Shown here in pieces: positions 45,315 to 57,300 of a stretch of 64,000 bases of DNA. The notes below the pieces were generated by a model that was not told the DNA's origin, made no database searches, and saw only the letters and a list, made by a program, of their open reading frames with translations. The stretch comes from an uncultured Myxococcales bacterium. Its GTDB lineage: Bacteria; Myxococcota_A; UBA9042. The stretch covers positions 1-64,000 of the forward strand of contig CAITYF010000132.1 in the NCBI GenBank assembly GCA_903896545.1, written 5' to 3'. Position numbers and translations under genes: made by a program. Position 1 is the first letter of the stretch, and every line of letters starts with the position of its first letter.

Positions 45315-48300
45315 TTACCAGTTCTTGCCGATGGTGTAGCCCCAGCCGCCGCCAGCGCCCGTGCCGCCGTAGACGCCGTTGGAAAGTTCCAAGCGGTATT
45401 GCGAGCAGACGATGCCCGACGTCCGGTAGACGTGGACGTAATACTGCGCGCTGTCGTCGATGCACTTGGTGTAGTCCCAACCGCCCGGGATGTAATTGGT
45501 ACCCGTATTCTGCGTGTTGCCACCCCAGAGGCTGTACGAGTTGCCTTGGTCGAAAACTTGGCTGTAGCCATTCCACGGACCGCGGCGCAGGCCGAGCGGG
45601 CCCCATTCACCGCCGTATTGGATGTACATCACTGTATTCCAACCGGCGTCCGTCTGGAACGAGTCACCCAGCGAGCACGGGCATTCGCCGTATTCCTCGT
45701 AGTGACCCGTGCCGCCCTTGGCCGGCGTCCAGTCCTTGAAGTAGGTGAACCAGTTGAAGTCCTGCTGACCGCAGCAGACCTGGTTCCAGCCCTGATTGGA
45801 GCTCGGCTGGCCGCCGCCCCACGGATTCGGCCACGCCGGCGCGGAGTTGAAGTAGGTGTTACCAGCCGGCGGACTGGCGCTCGGCGGGCAGCCACCGCGG
45901 AAGACGTCGAACACCACGCCGGACACGGCAGTCGTGAAGACCGCGCGGACGTTGTAGTGGTCGCAGCCGCCCGACACGTCGCTGTAGTCCTGACCGTAGA
46001 ACGTGAACCAGTCGTGGTCGTTGGTGTCTGCCACGATGCCCTGAATGCTCTGCATCGTGCCAGAGTTCAAGGTGCCGCTGCCGCCGTTCGAACCGTCATA
46101 CAACGTGCCGAGGTTGGTCGCCGCCGGGCACGAGTCATTCGGCTCGTACTGGTCAATCGCGTAGCATTCGCAACCGGCGAGGCCCGTGTTGCTGTCCACG
46201 TAGCCGGTCTTGCACGCCGCCTGCACGCAGTTACCCGCGCTGCACACGCCGGTCGCGTTCGGGAACAAGTTGGCGCACGCGGCGCTCGCCTGTTCATCGA
46301 CCTGGCTGTTGCAGTTGTCGTCCACGAGGTTGCAGAGTTCCGTCGCGTTCGGCCTCACACCGCTGTTGTTGTCGTTGCAGTCACCGCCGCCCGACGTGCA
46401 GATCGCCGGCCAGTTGCCGAGGCTGTTCTTCACCGTGGTGCGCGCCGACGTGCAGTAACCGTCCGAGTCAGCGTTGCAGCCTTCGTCGACCGCGCCGTTG
46501 CAGTTGTTGTCGTAGCCGTCGCAGCGACTTTCCGTCAACACGTGGTTGCAGTTCGCACCGCAGGCCAAGCCGTTGTCGTCGCAATCGAACACCGTCGGCA
46601 ACACGCCGGCGTGCGCCGCAACACTGTAGCTCCAGAAGCCCGATGCCGCGCACAGCGTCTTGTTGCTGTTGATCGGCTCGCCGTCCTGGTCGCCGTCGTA
46701 GTAGAAGGTGGAGCCGTTACTCGGATTGTCATCGGTCAAGCCGTTGCAGTTGTCGTCCAAGCTGTTGCACAACTCCGCCTTGCCGGGGTTGATGTTGGAG
46801 TTGGCGTCGTTGCAGTCGCCGCCGCCGCTGATGCACACCGTCGGCGTGCCGACCGTGACCTTCGCGGAGCTGCAGTAGGCGTCGCCATCCGCGTTGCAAG
46901 CTTCATCCACGCCGCTGACGCAGTTGTTGTCCTGGTTGTCGCAGACTTCCGTTGCGGCCGGGTTGATCAACTTGTCGGCGTCGTTGCAGTCCGTACCCAA
47001 GCCAGTCGCCTGATTCGGGCAGATGTTGTTGGCCGTGACGGTGAGGCCAAGGGCGCAGTAGCCGTCCTTGTCCACGTCGCAACCTTCATCAATCGTGTTG
47101 AACGCGTCGCAGTTGTTGTCCTTGTTGTCGCAGATTTCCGTCGCGCCGGGGAAGATCGCGTTGGACGCGTCGTTGCAGTCACCGCCCTGCGTGGCGCGGT
47201 AGAACGGCGCGGAGGCGGATGCGATGCACTGGCAAGCGGTGTTCGCCGTGACGCCGTAGCCGTCGTTGTCCGCGTCCAGGAAGAAGACCGTGCAACCGTT
47301 GGCGTTCGCGGCGTTCAAGCTGCCATCGCAGTTGTCGTCGTACGCCGTGGTGCAGTTCTCCAGCTTGCCGGGGTTGACCAACGCGTCCAGGTCGTTGCAG
47401 TCGTTGCCCAAGCCGATCAACGTGCTGGCCGGGCAAACCGCCGGCGACGTCACCGCGACGTTCTTCGCGTTGTCGCAGTAGCCGTCCTTGTCGTCGTCGC
47501 ACCCTTCGTCGATCGTGCCGCTGCAGTTGTTGTCAGCGTTGTCGCAGACGTCCGTCTTGCCCGGGTTGATCAGGGTCGCGGCCACGCCGTTCACGATGCC
47601 GGTGTCGACGCAGTCATCTCCTTGCTTGGTGGCGCCGACGGCGGGCTTGCTGCTGTTGGCGCAGAGCGCGGTGCTCGTGATGAGCATCGTGGCGTCGCAG
47701 TAGCCGTCCGTGTCGTCGTCACACCCTTGGTCGATGCCCAACTTGCAGTCGTTGTCGATACCATCGCAGATTTCAAACTCCGACGGGTTGATGCCAGCCT
47801 TCGTGTCATCGCAGTCGGTGTTGACGAGCGACGTGAACGTACCCGTCTGGTAGCAGCTCGTCTGACCCGCGCCGGTGCCGTAACCATCGCCGTCGCCGTC
47901 GGTGTAGAACTTCGTGCCGCCGGTGAGGTTGGTCGTCGGGTTGGTCACGCCGTCGCAGTTGTCGTCGTACTGCGTCGTGCAGCTTTCCGCCTGGCTCGGG
48001 TGAACGTTCGAGTTGCTGTCGTCGCAGTCGTTGCCGCCCGACGGGCACGCGCCCGGATTGCCAACGACCGCGCCGATGCAGTAGCCGTCGTGGTCGGAGT
48101 CCTTGCACACTTCATCGACGCCGCTGGTGCAGTTGTTGTCAATGCCGTCGCACAGTTCCGCCGCACCGGGGTTGATGGTCGCGCTCGTGTCGTTGCAGTC
48201 GCCACCGCCGTTGATGCAGATCGGCGGCTTGCCCGTCGTCAGCATCGCGCTGTCGCAGTACTTGTCACCGTCATCGTCGCAACCTTCGTCCGTCTGGCCG

Positions 48301-51300
48301 TTGCAGTTGTTGTCGACGCCGTCGCAGATTTCCGCCTTGTTCGGGTTGACCACCGCCGACGTGTCGTCGCAGTCAAGCGTCGCCGCGTTGGTGGTCAGCG
48401 TGCAGACCGTGTTCTGCGCGTAGATGACAGTCATGTTCTTGTCGCAGAACGAGTCCTTGTCATCGTCACAGCCTTCGTCCTTCACGCCGCTGCAGTTCTG
48501 GTCAACGTTGTCGCAGATTTCCGCACGGCCCGGGTAGGTCGTCGCAACCGTGTCGTCGCAGTCGCCCGCGCCGAAGGTGCACGCGGTGACCGTACCCGTG
48601 GCGCCGACGACCTTCATCGTGGCGTCGCAGAACTTGTCGCCGTCGTCGTCGCAGCCTTCGTCGGTGCCCGTCGCGCAGTTGTTGTCCAGGTTGTCGCAAA
48701 GCTCGACCTGACCGGGGTTGACGCTCGCCTTGGTGTCGTTGCAGTCACCGCCGATCGAGGCGACGTACGTACCCTGCGCGAAGCACTGGCACTGCGAGCC
48801 GCCGGACGTCGGGCCGTAGCCGTCCTTGTCCGCGTCGAGGTAGAAGTTGGTGCAGCTGGTGGCGTTCGCATCGTTCTGCGAGCCGTTGCAGTTGTTGTCG
48901 ACGTTGTCGCCGCAAACTTCCGTCTTGCCGGGGTTGACGTTCACGTTGGTGTCATCGCAGTCACCGAGCAGACCGCCCGTGCTGACGTTGATGTCGTAGG
49001 TGCCAACCGCGGTGCACGTGCACTGCGAGACGTTCACGCCGTAGTTGTCGTTGTCCGCGTCCAGATAGAACGTGATGCAACCGGTCGCGCCGTTGTCGTT
49101 GTTGCCGCCGCTGCAGTTGTCGTCGACGCCGGTTGCGCAGTTTTCATTCACGCCCGGGTTGATCGCGACGTTGCTGTCGTTGCAGTCGCCACCGCCGTTG
49201 GTGCAGATCGGCGGCTTGCCGACCGTCGTCATGGACGAATCGCACCAGTGGTCGTTGTCGTCGTCGCAACCTTCGTCGATCACGCCGTTGCAGTTGTTGT
49301 CCTTGCCGTCGCAGAACTCGGTCAGACCGGGGTTGACCAGGTTGTTCAGGTCGTCGCAGTCGCCTGCGTTCGTGCCCGTGTTGGTGCCCGTGGTGTGGCA
49401 ATAGCACGTCGTTGCCTTGTTCTTATCCGAGTACGTGTCACCGTCCATGTCCACGCCGTACGCGATGCAACCGTTGGCGTTGATGTCGTTGTTGTCGCCG
49501 TTGCAGTTGTCGTCCCACGCCGTGGAGCAGGATTCCGCCTGACCCGGGTTGATGAGGTTCTGCGTGTCGTCGCAGTCACCGCCGCCGAAGCTGCAGATCG
49601 ACGGCGTACCGACCGTGGTCATGTTGGCGTCGCAGTAGTGATCCGCGTCGTCGTCGCAGCCTTCGTCAACCGTGCTGCTGCAGTTGTTGTCCACGCCGTC
49701 GCACTTCTCAGCCGTGCCCGGATTGATCGCCGCGTTCGTGTCGTTGCAGTCGCCGCCGCCGCCCGCGCAGATGTTCGGGAAGCCAACGGTCGTCATCGCG
49801 CTATCACAGAACTTGTCGCCGTCGTCGTTGCAGCCTTCGTCGACGCCGCCTACGCAGTTGTCGTCGATGTCGTTGCACTTCTCGGCCGCGCCCGGGTAAA
49901 CCGCCGCGTTCGCATCGTTGCAGTCCGAAGAGCCGCCGACCGGCGACGAGTACGGCGCCGCAGCCACGCACAGGCACTTGCTGACGCCCGCGAGACCGAA
50001 GCCGTCCGCGTCGCTGTCGAGCGTGAAGTTCGTGCAGCCCGCCGCGTTCAGGTCATTGGTGTCCAAGTCGCAGTTGTCGTCAAACGGCGTCGCGCAGTCT
50101 TCCTGCTGGCCCGGGTGGACCGCAGCATTGGCGTCGTCGCAGTCATCACCGGCTGCAGCCTTGTACGCGCCAGCCGCGACGCAGAGGCACTTCGACGCGT
50201 TCAAGCCGTAGTTGTCGTTGTCACCGTCCTGGTAGAACAGCTTGCAGTTCGACGCGCCGATGTCGTTTTCCGAGCCGTTGCAGTTGTCGTCCTTGGCGTT
50301 GCCGCAGAGTTCGACGGCGCCGGGGTTGACCGTATTGTCGTAGTCGTCGCAGTCGTTCACGCCGTTCGCGCAAACCGGCGGCGTCGGCGTCACGACGGCG
50401 TACGAAGCGTCGCAGTACCCGTCACTGTCCTTGTCGCAGCCGTTGTCGACCACGCCGTCGCAGTCATCGTCGACGTTGTCGCAGACTTCTTGCGCCAAGC
50501 TCGGATGAATCGAGCCGTTGTTGTCGTCGCAGTCCGCGCCGCCGTTCGTGCAGATCGCCGGCGTGCCGACGATTTGCTTGGACGCGTCACAGAAGCCGTC
50601 GAGGTCCTTGTCGCAGTTCTCGTCCACGCCCGCGGTGCAGTTGTTGTCGAGGTCGTCGCAGATTTCCTGCGCCGCCGGGTTGACCGTCGCGTTGTTGTCG
50701 CTGCAATCGCCGCTTACCTGCGTCGTGAAGTTACCGGAAGGCGCGCACTGGCACTTCGAGCTGAGCCCGCCGAATCCGTCCGCATCGACGTCCACATAGT
50801 ACGTCTGGCACAGGAGTGCGCCCGAATCGTTCTGCGAACCGTTGCAGTTGTTGTCGATACCGTCGCCGCAGATTTCGACCTTGCCCGGATTGATGTCGAA
50901 GTTTGCGTCGTCGCAGTCGCCGCCGCCGTTCGGGCACGCGATGGTGCCCGCGGTGATGGTCTTGCCAGCGGCGCAGTAGCCGTCACCGTCACCGTCGCAG
51001 CCGTTGTCGATCACGCCGTCACAGTCGTCGTCAACGCCGTTGCAGGATTCCGCCGCGCCGGGGTTGATCGCCGAGTTGTTGTCCTGGCAATCCGCCGTCT
51101 TCTTCGCCTTGAACAGGCTGACCGCGTTGCAGAAGCACTTGAACGTCTTCGTGCCGTAGCCGTCGTTGTCCGTGTCGCTGAAGAAGACGGTGCAATTCAG
51201 GGCGTCCTGGTTGTTCAGGTTGCCGTCGCAGTCGTCGTCGTCCGCCGTGTCGCAGTCTTCCTGAACGCCCGGGTTCACGATCACGCTTTCGTCGTTGCAG

Positions 51301-54300
51301 TCGCCGCCGCCCGCGGGGCAAACCAGCGGCGCGCCGAGGACGATCATCGCCGAGTCGCAGAAGTGGTCGCCGTCGTCGTCACAGCCTTCGTCAACCGCGC
51401 CATTGGAGTTGTTGTCGATGTTGTCGCAGATTTCCTGACCGGCCGGGTTGATCGTCGGGTCGTTGTCGTTGGTGTCGCCGGGGCCGCCCGGGCAGACGCC
51501 CGGCGGGGTGCCGCCAGAACCCATGCAGGTCACCTGAACGTCGAGGCTCTTGGCCTGACCCGCGCAGCCGTCGCCGAGCAGCGAGGACGCCACGGTGAGC
51601 GCGCAGTTCGCCTTGCCCAAGCAAGCCGTCTTGATCGCCTGAAGCGTCGAACCGCCCGAGCAGGTGCCGGCCTTGTACGTGCCGCAGAAGCCGGTCGGAT
51701 TGCCGAAGCTGGCGAAGTCCACGGACGTGATCGTGCGCCCCGGCTCGCAAGCCAGATTGACGATCGCGCCTTCGGGACCCTGACCGCACTGCTGGCTGGT
51801 CACGCCGATGGAGACGTAGCCGATCTGCGCGTCGCAGTAGCCGTCCGCGTCATCGTCGCAGCCTTCGTCGAGCAGGTTGTTGCAGTTGTCGTCGACGTTG
51901 TTGCAGATTTCCGTCGCACCCGGGTGGACGAACTTATCGGAATCGTTGCAGTCACCCGGCACCGAGGCAGAGTAGTTGCCAGAAGCGATGCACAGGCACT
52001 GCTTGCCGCTGTTGCCGATCGTATTCGCGCCCGCGCCGTCGCCGTCGAGGTCGAGGTAGAAGTCAGTGCAACCCTGCGCGTTCTGGTCGTTCTGGCTGCC
52101 GTTGCAGTTGTCGTCCAGACCGTTACCGCACACTTCGATCAAGTTCGGGTTGACCTTCTTGTTGGTGTCATCGCAGTCGCCGCCCTTCGTGACGTTGTAG
52201 GTCGGACCCGCGACGCACAGGCACTTCGGGTTGCCGCCGCCGAACGTATCCTTGTCGGCATCCACCCAGAAGTTCGTGCAGCCGGTGGCGCCTTCCTCGT
52301 CGATGGCGTTGTCGCAGTTGTCGTCCTTGTTGTTGCCGCACACGTCCAGCTGACCGGGGTGGATGGTACCAGCCGTGTCGTTGCAGTCGCCGATGCCCTG
52401 CGAGCAGATCGGCGGATTGCCCTCGACCGTCATCGCCAGATCGCACCAACCGTCGCCGTCGTCGTCGCACCCTTCGTCGATCTTGCCGTCGCAGTTGTTG
52501 TCGACGCCGTCGCAGATTTCACCGCAGGCCGCGTCGCCGCAGCAGGACGCGAGGTCTTTGCAGTCGATCAGGCCGTTGCCGTTGTTGTCCTGGCCGTCGC
52601 TACAGATTTCCGGATCGCCGCAGGTGACTTGCAGCGTCAGGGACGTCGGTGAGCCCGCGGGCGTGTCGACGATGATGTAGTACACTTCGTTCGCGGCCGC
52701 GGCGAAGTTCTTCACGCCGTTGCCGGTCTCAGCAATGCACTCGCCGGGCGCACACTCGCCGTTCGCGGAGCGGATCACGAAGGCGCGCGCCGCGGTGTTG
52801 GTCGAGCCGGTCACGGTCAGCGTCGCCGGACGCGACGACGTCGTGGAGAAGGTGTAGCCCATCTCCTTGCCGCCGAACACAGACGTGGGATCGCAGCCGT
52901 AGAACTTGTTCGCCGAAGCGCCGGTACCGGGACCCGTGCCGCCGGTCACGACGGGAACCGTGTCGCCGCAGGCGAGGAGCTGGGTGTTCGGGCACACGCA
53001 CGTGTTGGCGTAGATGCACTCGCCCTTGACGCAGGTGTCGGCGGTGCACTCGTCGCCGTCGTCGCAGTCTGACGCGCCGAGGCAGTCGATGAAGCCGTTG
53101 TTAAAGAAGTTCAGGATGCGCGACATCATCGTCGACGGCGCGTCCAAACTGACCGGACCGGGCATGACGCCCAGGAACGGCACCGACGAAGCAACTGTGC
53201 GGAAGCCCGCGTCGTCATCGTGACCGACCTGAACCCACGGCTGATCGTTCGCGCCGTTGCTCTTCAACAGGTTCTGCGTGCGGTGAATTTCGGTCTTGGC
53301 CGTGATCGAGTCGTTGTTGTTGTTGAGCTTGTCGTCAAACGTGAAGCCGTAGCTGTACTTCTTCGGCTGGCCGTTGATGACGGTGTACAGGTCCTTGTAG
53401 ATGCTGAAGCCGAGCATTTCGCCCGCGATGCCCTCATCCACACCGTCGGCGATGCCCGTGACCTTGAACGCCGCGTGCAAAGACGTCGGCGGATCGTAGG
53501 CCCACGTGTCGCCGCCTTCCATGTAGAGGCGACCACCACCGGCGAGGTAGGTGGTGAAGCGGCCGGCGACGGCCTCGTCCAACTGGGCGTTGTCCGGGTA
53601 CACGCCGAGCACGACGAACACGGCTTCAAACTGCGCGAAGCTGCTGTACAGGCTGATGTCGTCGATGTGCTGCACAACCTTGTTCGGCGCGGCGGCCTTC
53701 AGGCCAGCAACGATCGCGTCGCCCTGGGCTACCGGCACGTTCGGCGGACGGACGACCAGATAGCCGCCGTTGTACGTCACCGTTACGTGGAACGTGCAGA
53801 TGCTGTAGAGCGAACCATCGCTGACCTTGATCTTGACTTCGTGCGTGCCGATGTCGGCCGTCGTCGTCGGGTTGATCGTCAGCGTGCTGTTCCACGACTT
53901 GTCGAGCCAGAAGTAGATCGCGCTGGAAAGCGAGATGAAGCTCGGACCCTGAACCAGCTGGAACGACAGAATCGCGTCAGCGTCCGGGTCTTTCGCCTTC
54001 AGCGGAATCGTCTTCTTCGCCTGGAACGGCACCACCTGGTTGACCGGGCACGCGACCATCGCGGGCTTGGAGCCCTTGACGATGCACACGTTGTCCAAGC
54101 TGAAGTTGGTGACGTCAAACGTCGACTGACCCTGCAGGCAGAACGCCAAGCGCAGGCCGTTCGAGCCGGTCAAGGAGGTCGGCAGCTTGATGTCGAGCGT
54201 TTCCGGGCCAAAGTTGGCGGACGCCGTTGTCGCCTCAACCACCGTGGCGGTCGACCAGTCGGCGTTCGCGCCGTCCAGAGACCCGAGGATCGTGATCTGC

Positions 54301-57300
54301 GTCGCGTTCGCGTTCCATTCAAACGCGTGGTCGTACTGCATCGTGATCGTCTTCGCGCCAGCGGCTTGAATGATCGGCGACTGCAGGCAGGTGCCGTACG
54401 CGGTCTTGGTCGGGGTCCACGAGAAGTTGGCCGCGCCGTCCGTGCCGAGCAACGTCGTGTGGCTCACGCTCCAGTTCGCCGGATCGGACTGATCGGCAAA
54501 CATCGGGTTCCAGCCCATGCCGTGGAGCGTCGTGTTCGCTTCGAACGACTGGCAGTAGCCGATATTCACCGTGCAAACCGGCTGATCGGCCGCTTGGCAG
54601 GTCGTCGAGCCATTGCCCTTGCCCGCGTCCACGCAGACGCCCTTCTGGCATTCCGTGTTCAGGTACGCACAGTCGATGTCTTGCGATTCCGGCTTGCAGC
54701 AGAGCAGGATGCCCGACAGCGTGTCGTTGTGAATGCAACCGTGCTGTTCCGTGCAGAAGTCAGCGGTGCAGTCGTTGTGATCGTCGCAATCCGTCGAGTC
54801 GAGGCAGCAGTTGACGATCTGATTGTTGTGGCAATGGTTCGCCGCGTCGCAGATGTCCGCCGTGCAGAGGTTGTTGTCGTTGCAGTCGATGCCGGAGATC
54901 GCCGAGTCCGTCGTGCACTCCGTGCAGTTCGGATCCTGAATCTCGTACTTGCAGAGGAAGTGGTCGCCCTGAGCCTGCGCGGTATCGCAGATGTCCGCCG
55001 TGCACTTGTTGCCGTCAAAGCAGTCCGCGTTGCTCTTGCAGCAGCCGCCCTTGGCGCCCGTGTGGTGGCATTGGTTGGACTGGCAGTAGTCGACCGTGCA
55101 GGAGTTGCCGTCGTCGCAGATCGTCAGCGCGTCAGCGGGACCGGTGCAGCAATCGGCCTTGGGCGAGGTCTCGCACTTGTTGTTCACGCACTTGTCGACG
55201 GTGCAGATTTGCTTGTCGTCGCACTGGGCGTCGCTCACGCAGCAGCCCGCGGCCGCTGCATGCTTGCACTCGCCACAACCCGTCGCCAGATCGCAGGTGT
55301 CGATCGTGCAGGTATTGCCGTCGTCGCAATCCGGGTCGGCCGCGCAGGTGTAAGGATTCTGCTTGTGAACACACAGGTTGTTCGAGCCGCAGAGATCGAG
55401 GGTGTGGCAGTCGCCGTCATCGCACTGCGCCGGCGAGTTGCAGCAATCGGGGATGCCGTTGCTGACGTGCACACAGGTGTTGTTGTCGGACGGGCACGCC
55501 GCCTGAATGGCCGAGACGTAGGTCGCGATGTGCAGATCCGCGCCCGTGTTGCTCCAGGGACCTTGCGGCGTGGCGCCACCGCTCCAAGAGGCACCATCGG
55601 CGTAGACGTCGGTGATACCGGCGTTGTAGGCCTGAATCGTGAACGCCGGGTTGTTGGCGTGCATCACGAGGAAGTAAGTCGAACCCGCGGCAACGGTCGC
55701 GTCGCTCGGCAGGGTGATCGAGACCTTTTGGAACGCGCCCGTCGGATTCGGCAGGGTCTGCGAGACCGGCTGACCGATCATCTGTCCGCCCGCGTCTGGC
55801 GCGGCGGTGAAGAGCACAGCGTCGAACTGTACGCCGGCAGCGACCGGATCCAAATAGACATCGACCTTGGACAGCACGCCGGTCAGGCCCGCCTTGAACG
55901 ACTGCGCCTGATAGGTATTGCCGGTGTTCGCCGGGAAAGGCTGCGCGCCGGCGACGGTCACGTCCAACGTTTCCACGCCAAAACCGCCGCAGTTCGCGAC
56001 CATCTTGCAGCTGTCGATCGTGCACGAGTCGTTGTCGTTGCACGTGGAGCTGTTGTTGTCTTCGCAGCAGTTCGGCTTGCCGCCGTCCTTCGGGTAGAGG
56101 CAAGCGTGGTTGATGCAGAGATCCTGGGTGCACAACTTGCCGTCCGAGCACTGCGCGTCTTGATCGCAGCAGAAGGCGTCCGTCTGCAAGTGCGTGCACG
56201 TGTGCGCGCCCAAGTTGCAGTTATCCAAGGTGCAGAACTTCTGGTCGTTGCAGTCCGAAGGCTTGTTGCAGCATTCCGGCGTACCCGTGTGCACGCAGCC
56301 GCCCGATGTTTCACCCGGTGCGAGCGGGCACGTGTCGGTCGTGCAGATGTTGTTGTCGTTGCAGTCCGCAAACGTGGCGCAGCATTCCTGAACCGGCGAG
56401 TGCGTGCACTGGTTGTTGACGCAGATGTCCGACGTGCAGCCGTTGCCGTCCACGCAGTCGACGTTGCTGTTGCAGCAGTTCGGGTTCAGCGGGTCCAGAT
56501 CGTGCTTGCACTGGAACCAGCCGCCGGGCATCGCCTTGCCGCAGGAGTCCATCGTGCAGATGTTGTGGTCGTCGCAGCCCGCGTTCGTCGTTTCCGAGCA
56601 GCAGTCCTGCTTGTCGCCGTTCACCGCAAAGCGGCACTGCAACGCGATGCAACCGCCGAGCTTGCAGGGGTCGGAGGAGGGGCACTCAGAGTCATCGCAG
56701 CAAGCGCCCGCCGGTTGTTCGTGTTTGCACGCGCTGGTCAGCAGATCGCAGCTGTCCACGGTGCAGGGCTTGCCGTCGTCACACTTCGTGTTGGCCGCGC
56801 AGCAGGCGTTGGCCGGAAGAATGTGGGTGCAGACGCCCTTGGCGCCGGTCATGTCGCACTTGTCGACGTCGCAGGGCACGCCGTTGTCGCAATCCGCATC
56901 CAGGGTGCAAGACGAGCACTTGGAGGTCGCCGAGTTCGGGTTCAAGCAGGACTCGCCCGGCGCGCAGAAGAAGTTGTCCGTGCAGCAGTTCTGAATGGCG
57001 GTGTACTTGCACGTGCCGGCGATGCAGATCTCGGCCGAGCAGTTGTTCGCGTCGTCGCAGTCCGCGTCCTTCGTGCACTTGATGCCGCCCGCGTCGAGCG
57101 GGTCGTATTGCAACTGCACAGCGCGCTTGGCGCGGGCTTCCGCGTTGGTCAGCTCCACGCCGCTGGCGTCGGCCAAAACGCACTCAAAATTGTAGAGGCC
57201 CGGCTGGTAGCCGATGCTCAGGATCTGGACCATGTCGTTGTGGCCCGGCACGTTGGCCGAGGGAAGGGCCGTCGGGTCGCTGGTGAACAGCGTGGCGCCG

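Noticed and set aside
46240-52570. Regular short DNA repeats that at first recall a CRISPR array
   Set aside because: The repeats are in frame, vary in length and sequence, and encode MopE modules. There are no constant repeats with unique spacers and no cas genes.
44904-52652. 2582-codon plus-strand open frame antisense to the giant gene
   Set aside because: It is a shadow of the MopE repeats: periodic GAC/AAC-rich codons read backwards give an endless Val/Ala/Asp string. It also runs through the tRNA-Leu and the end of the mobile element, and has no ribosome binding site.
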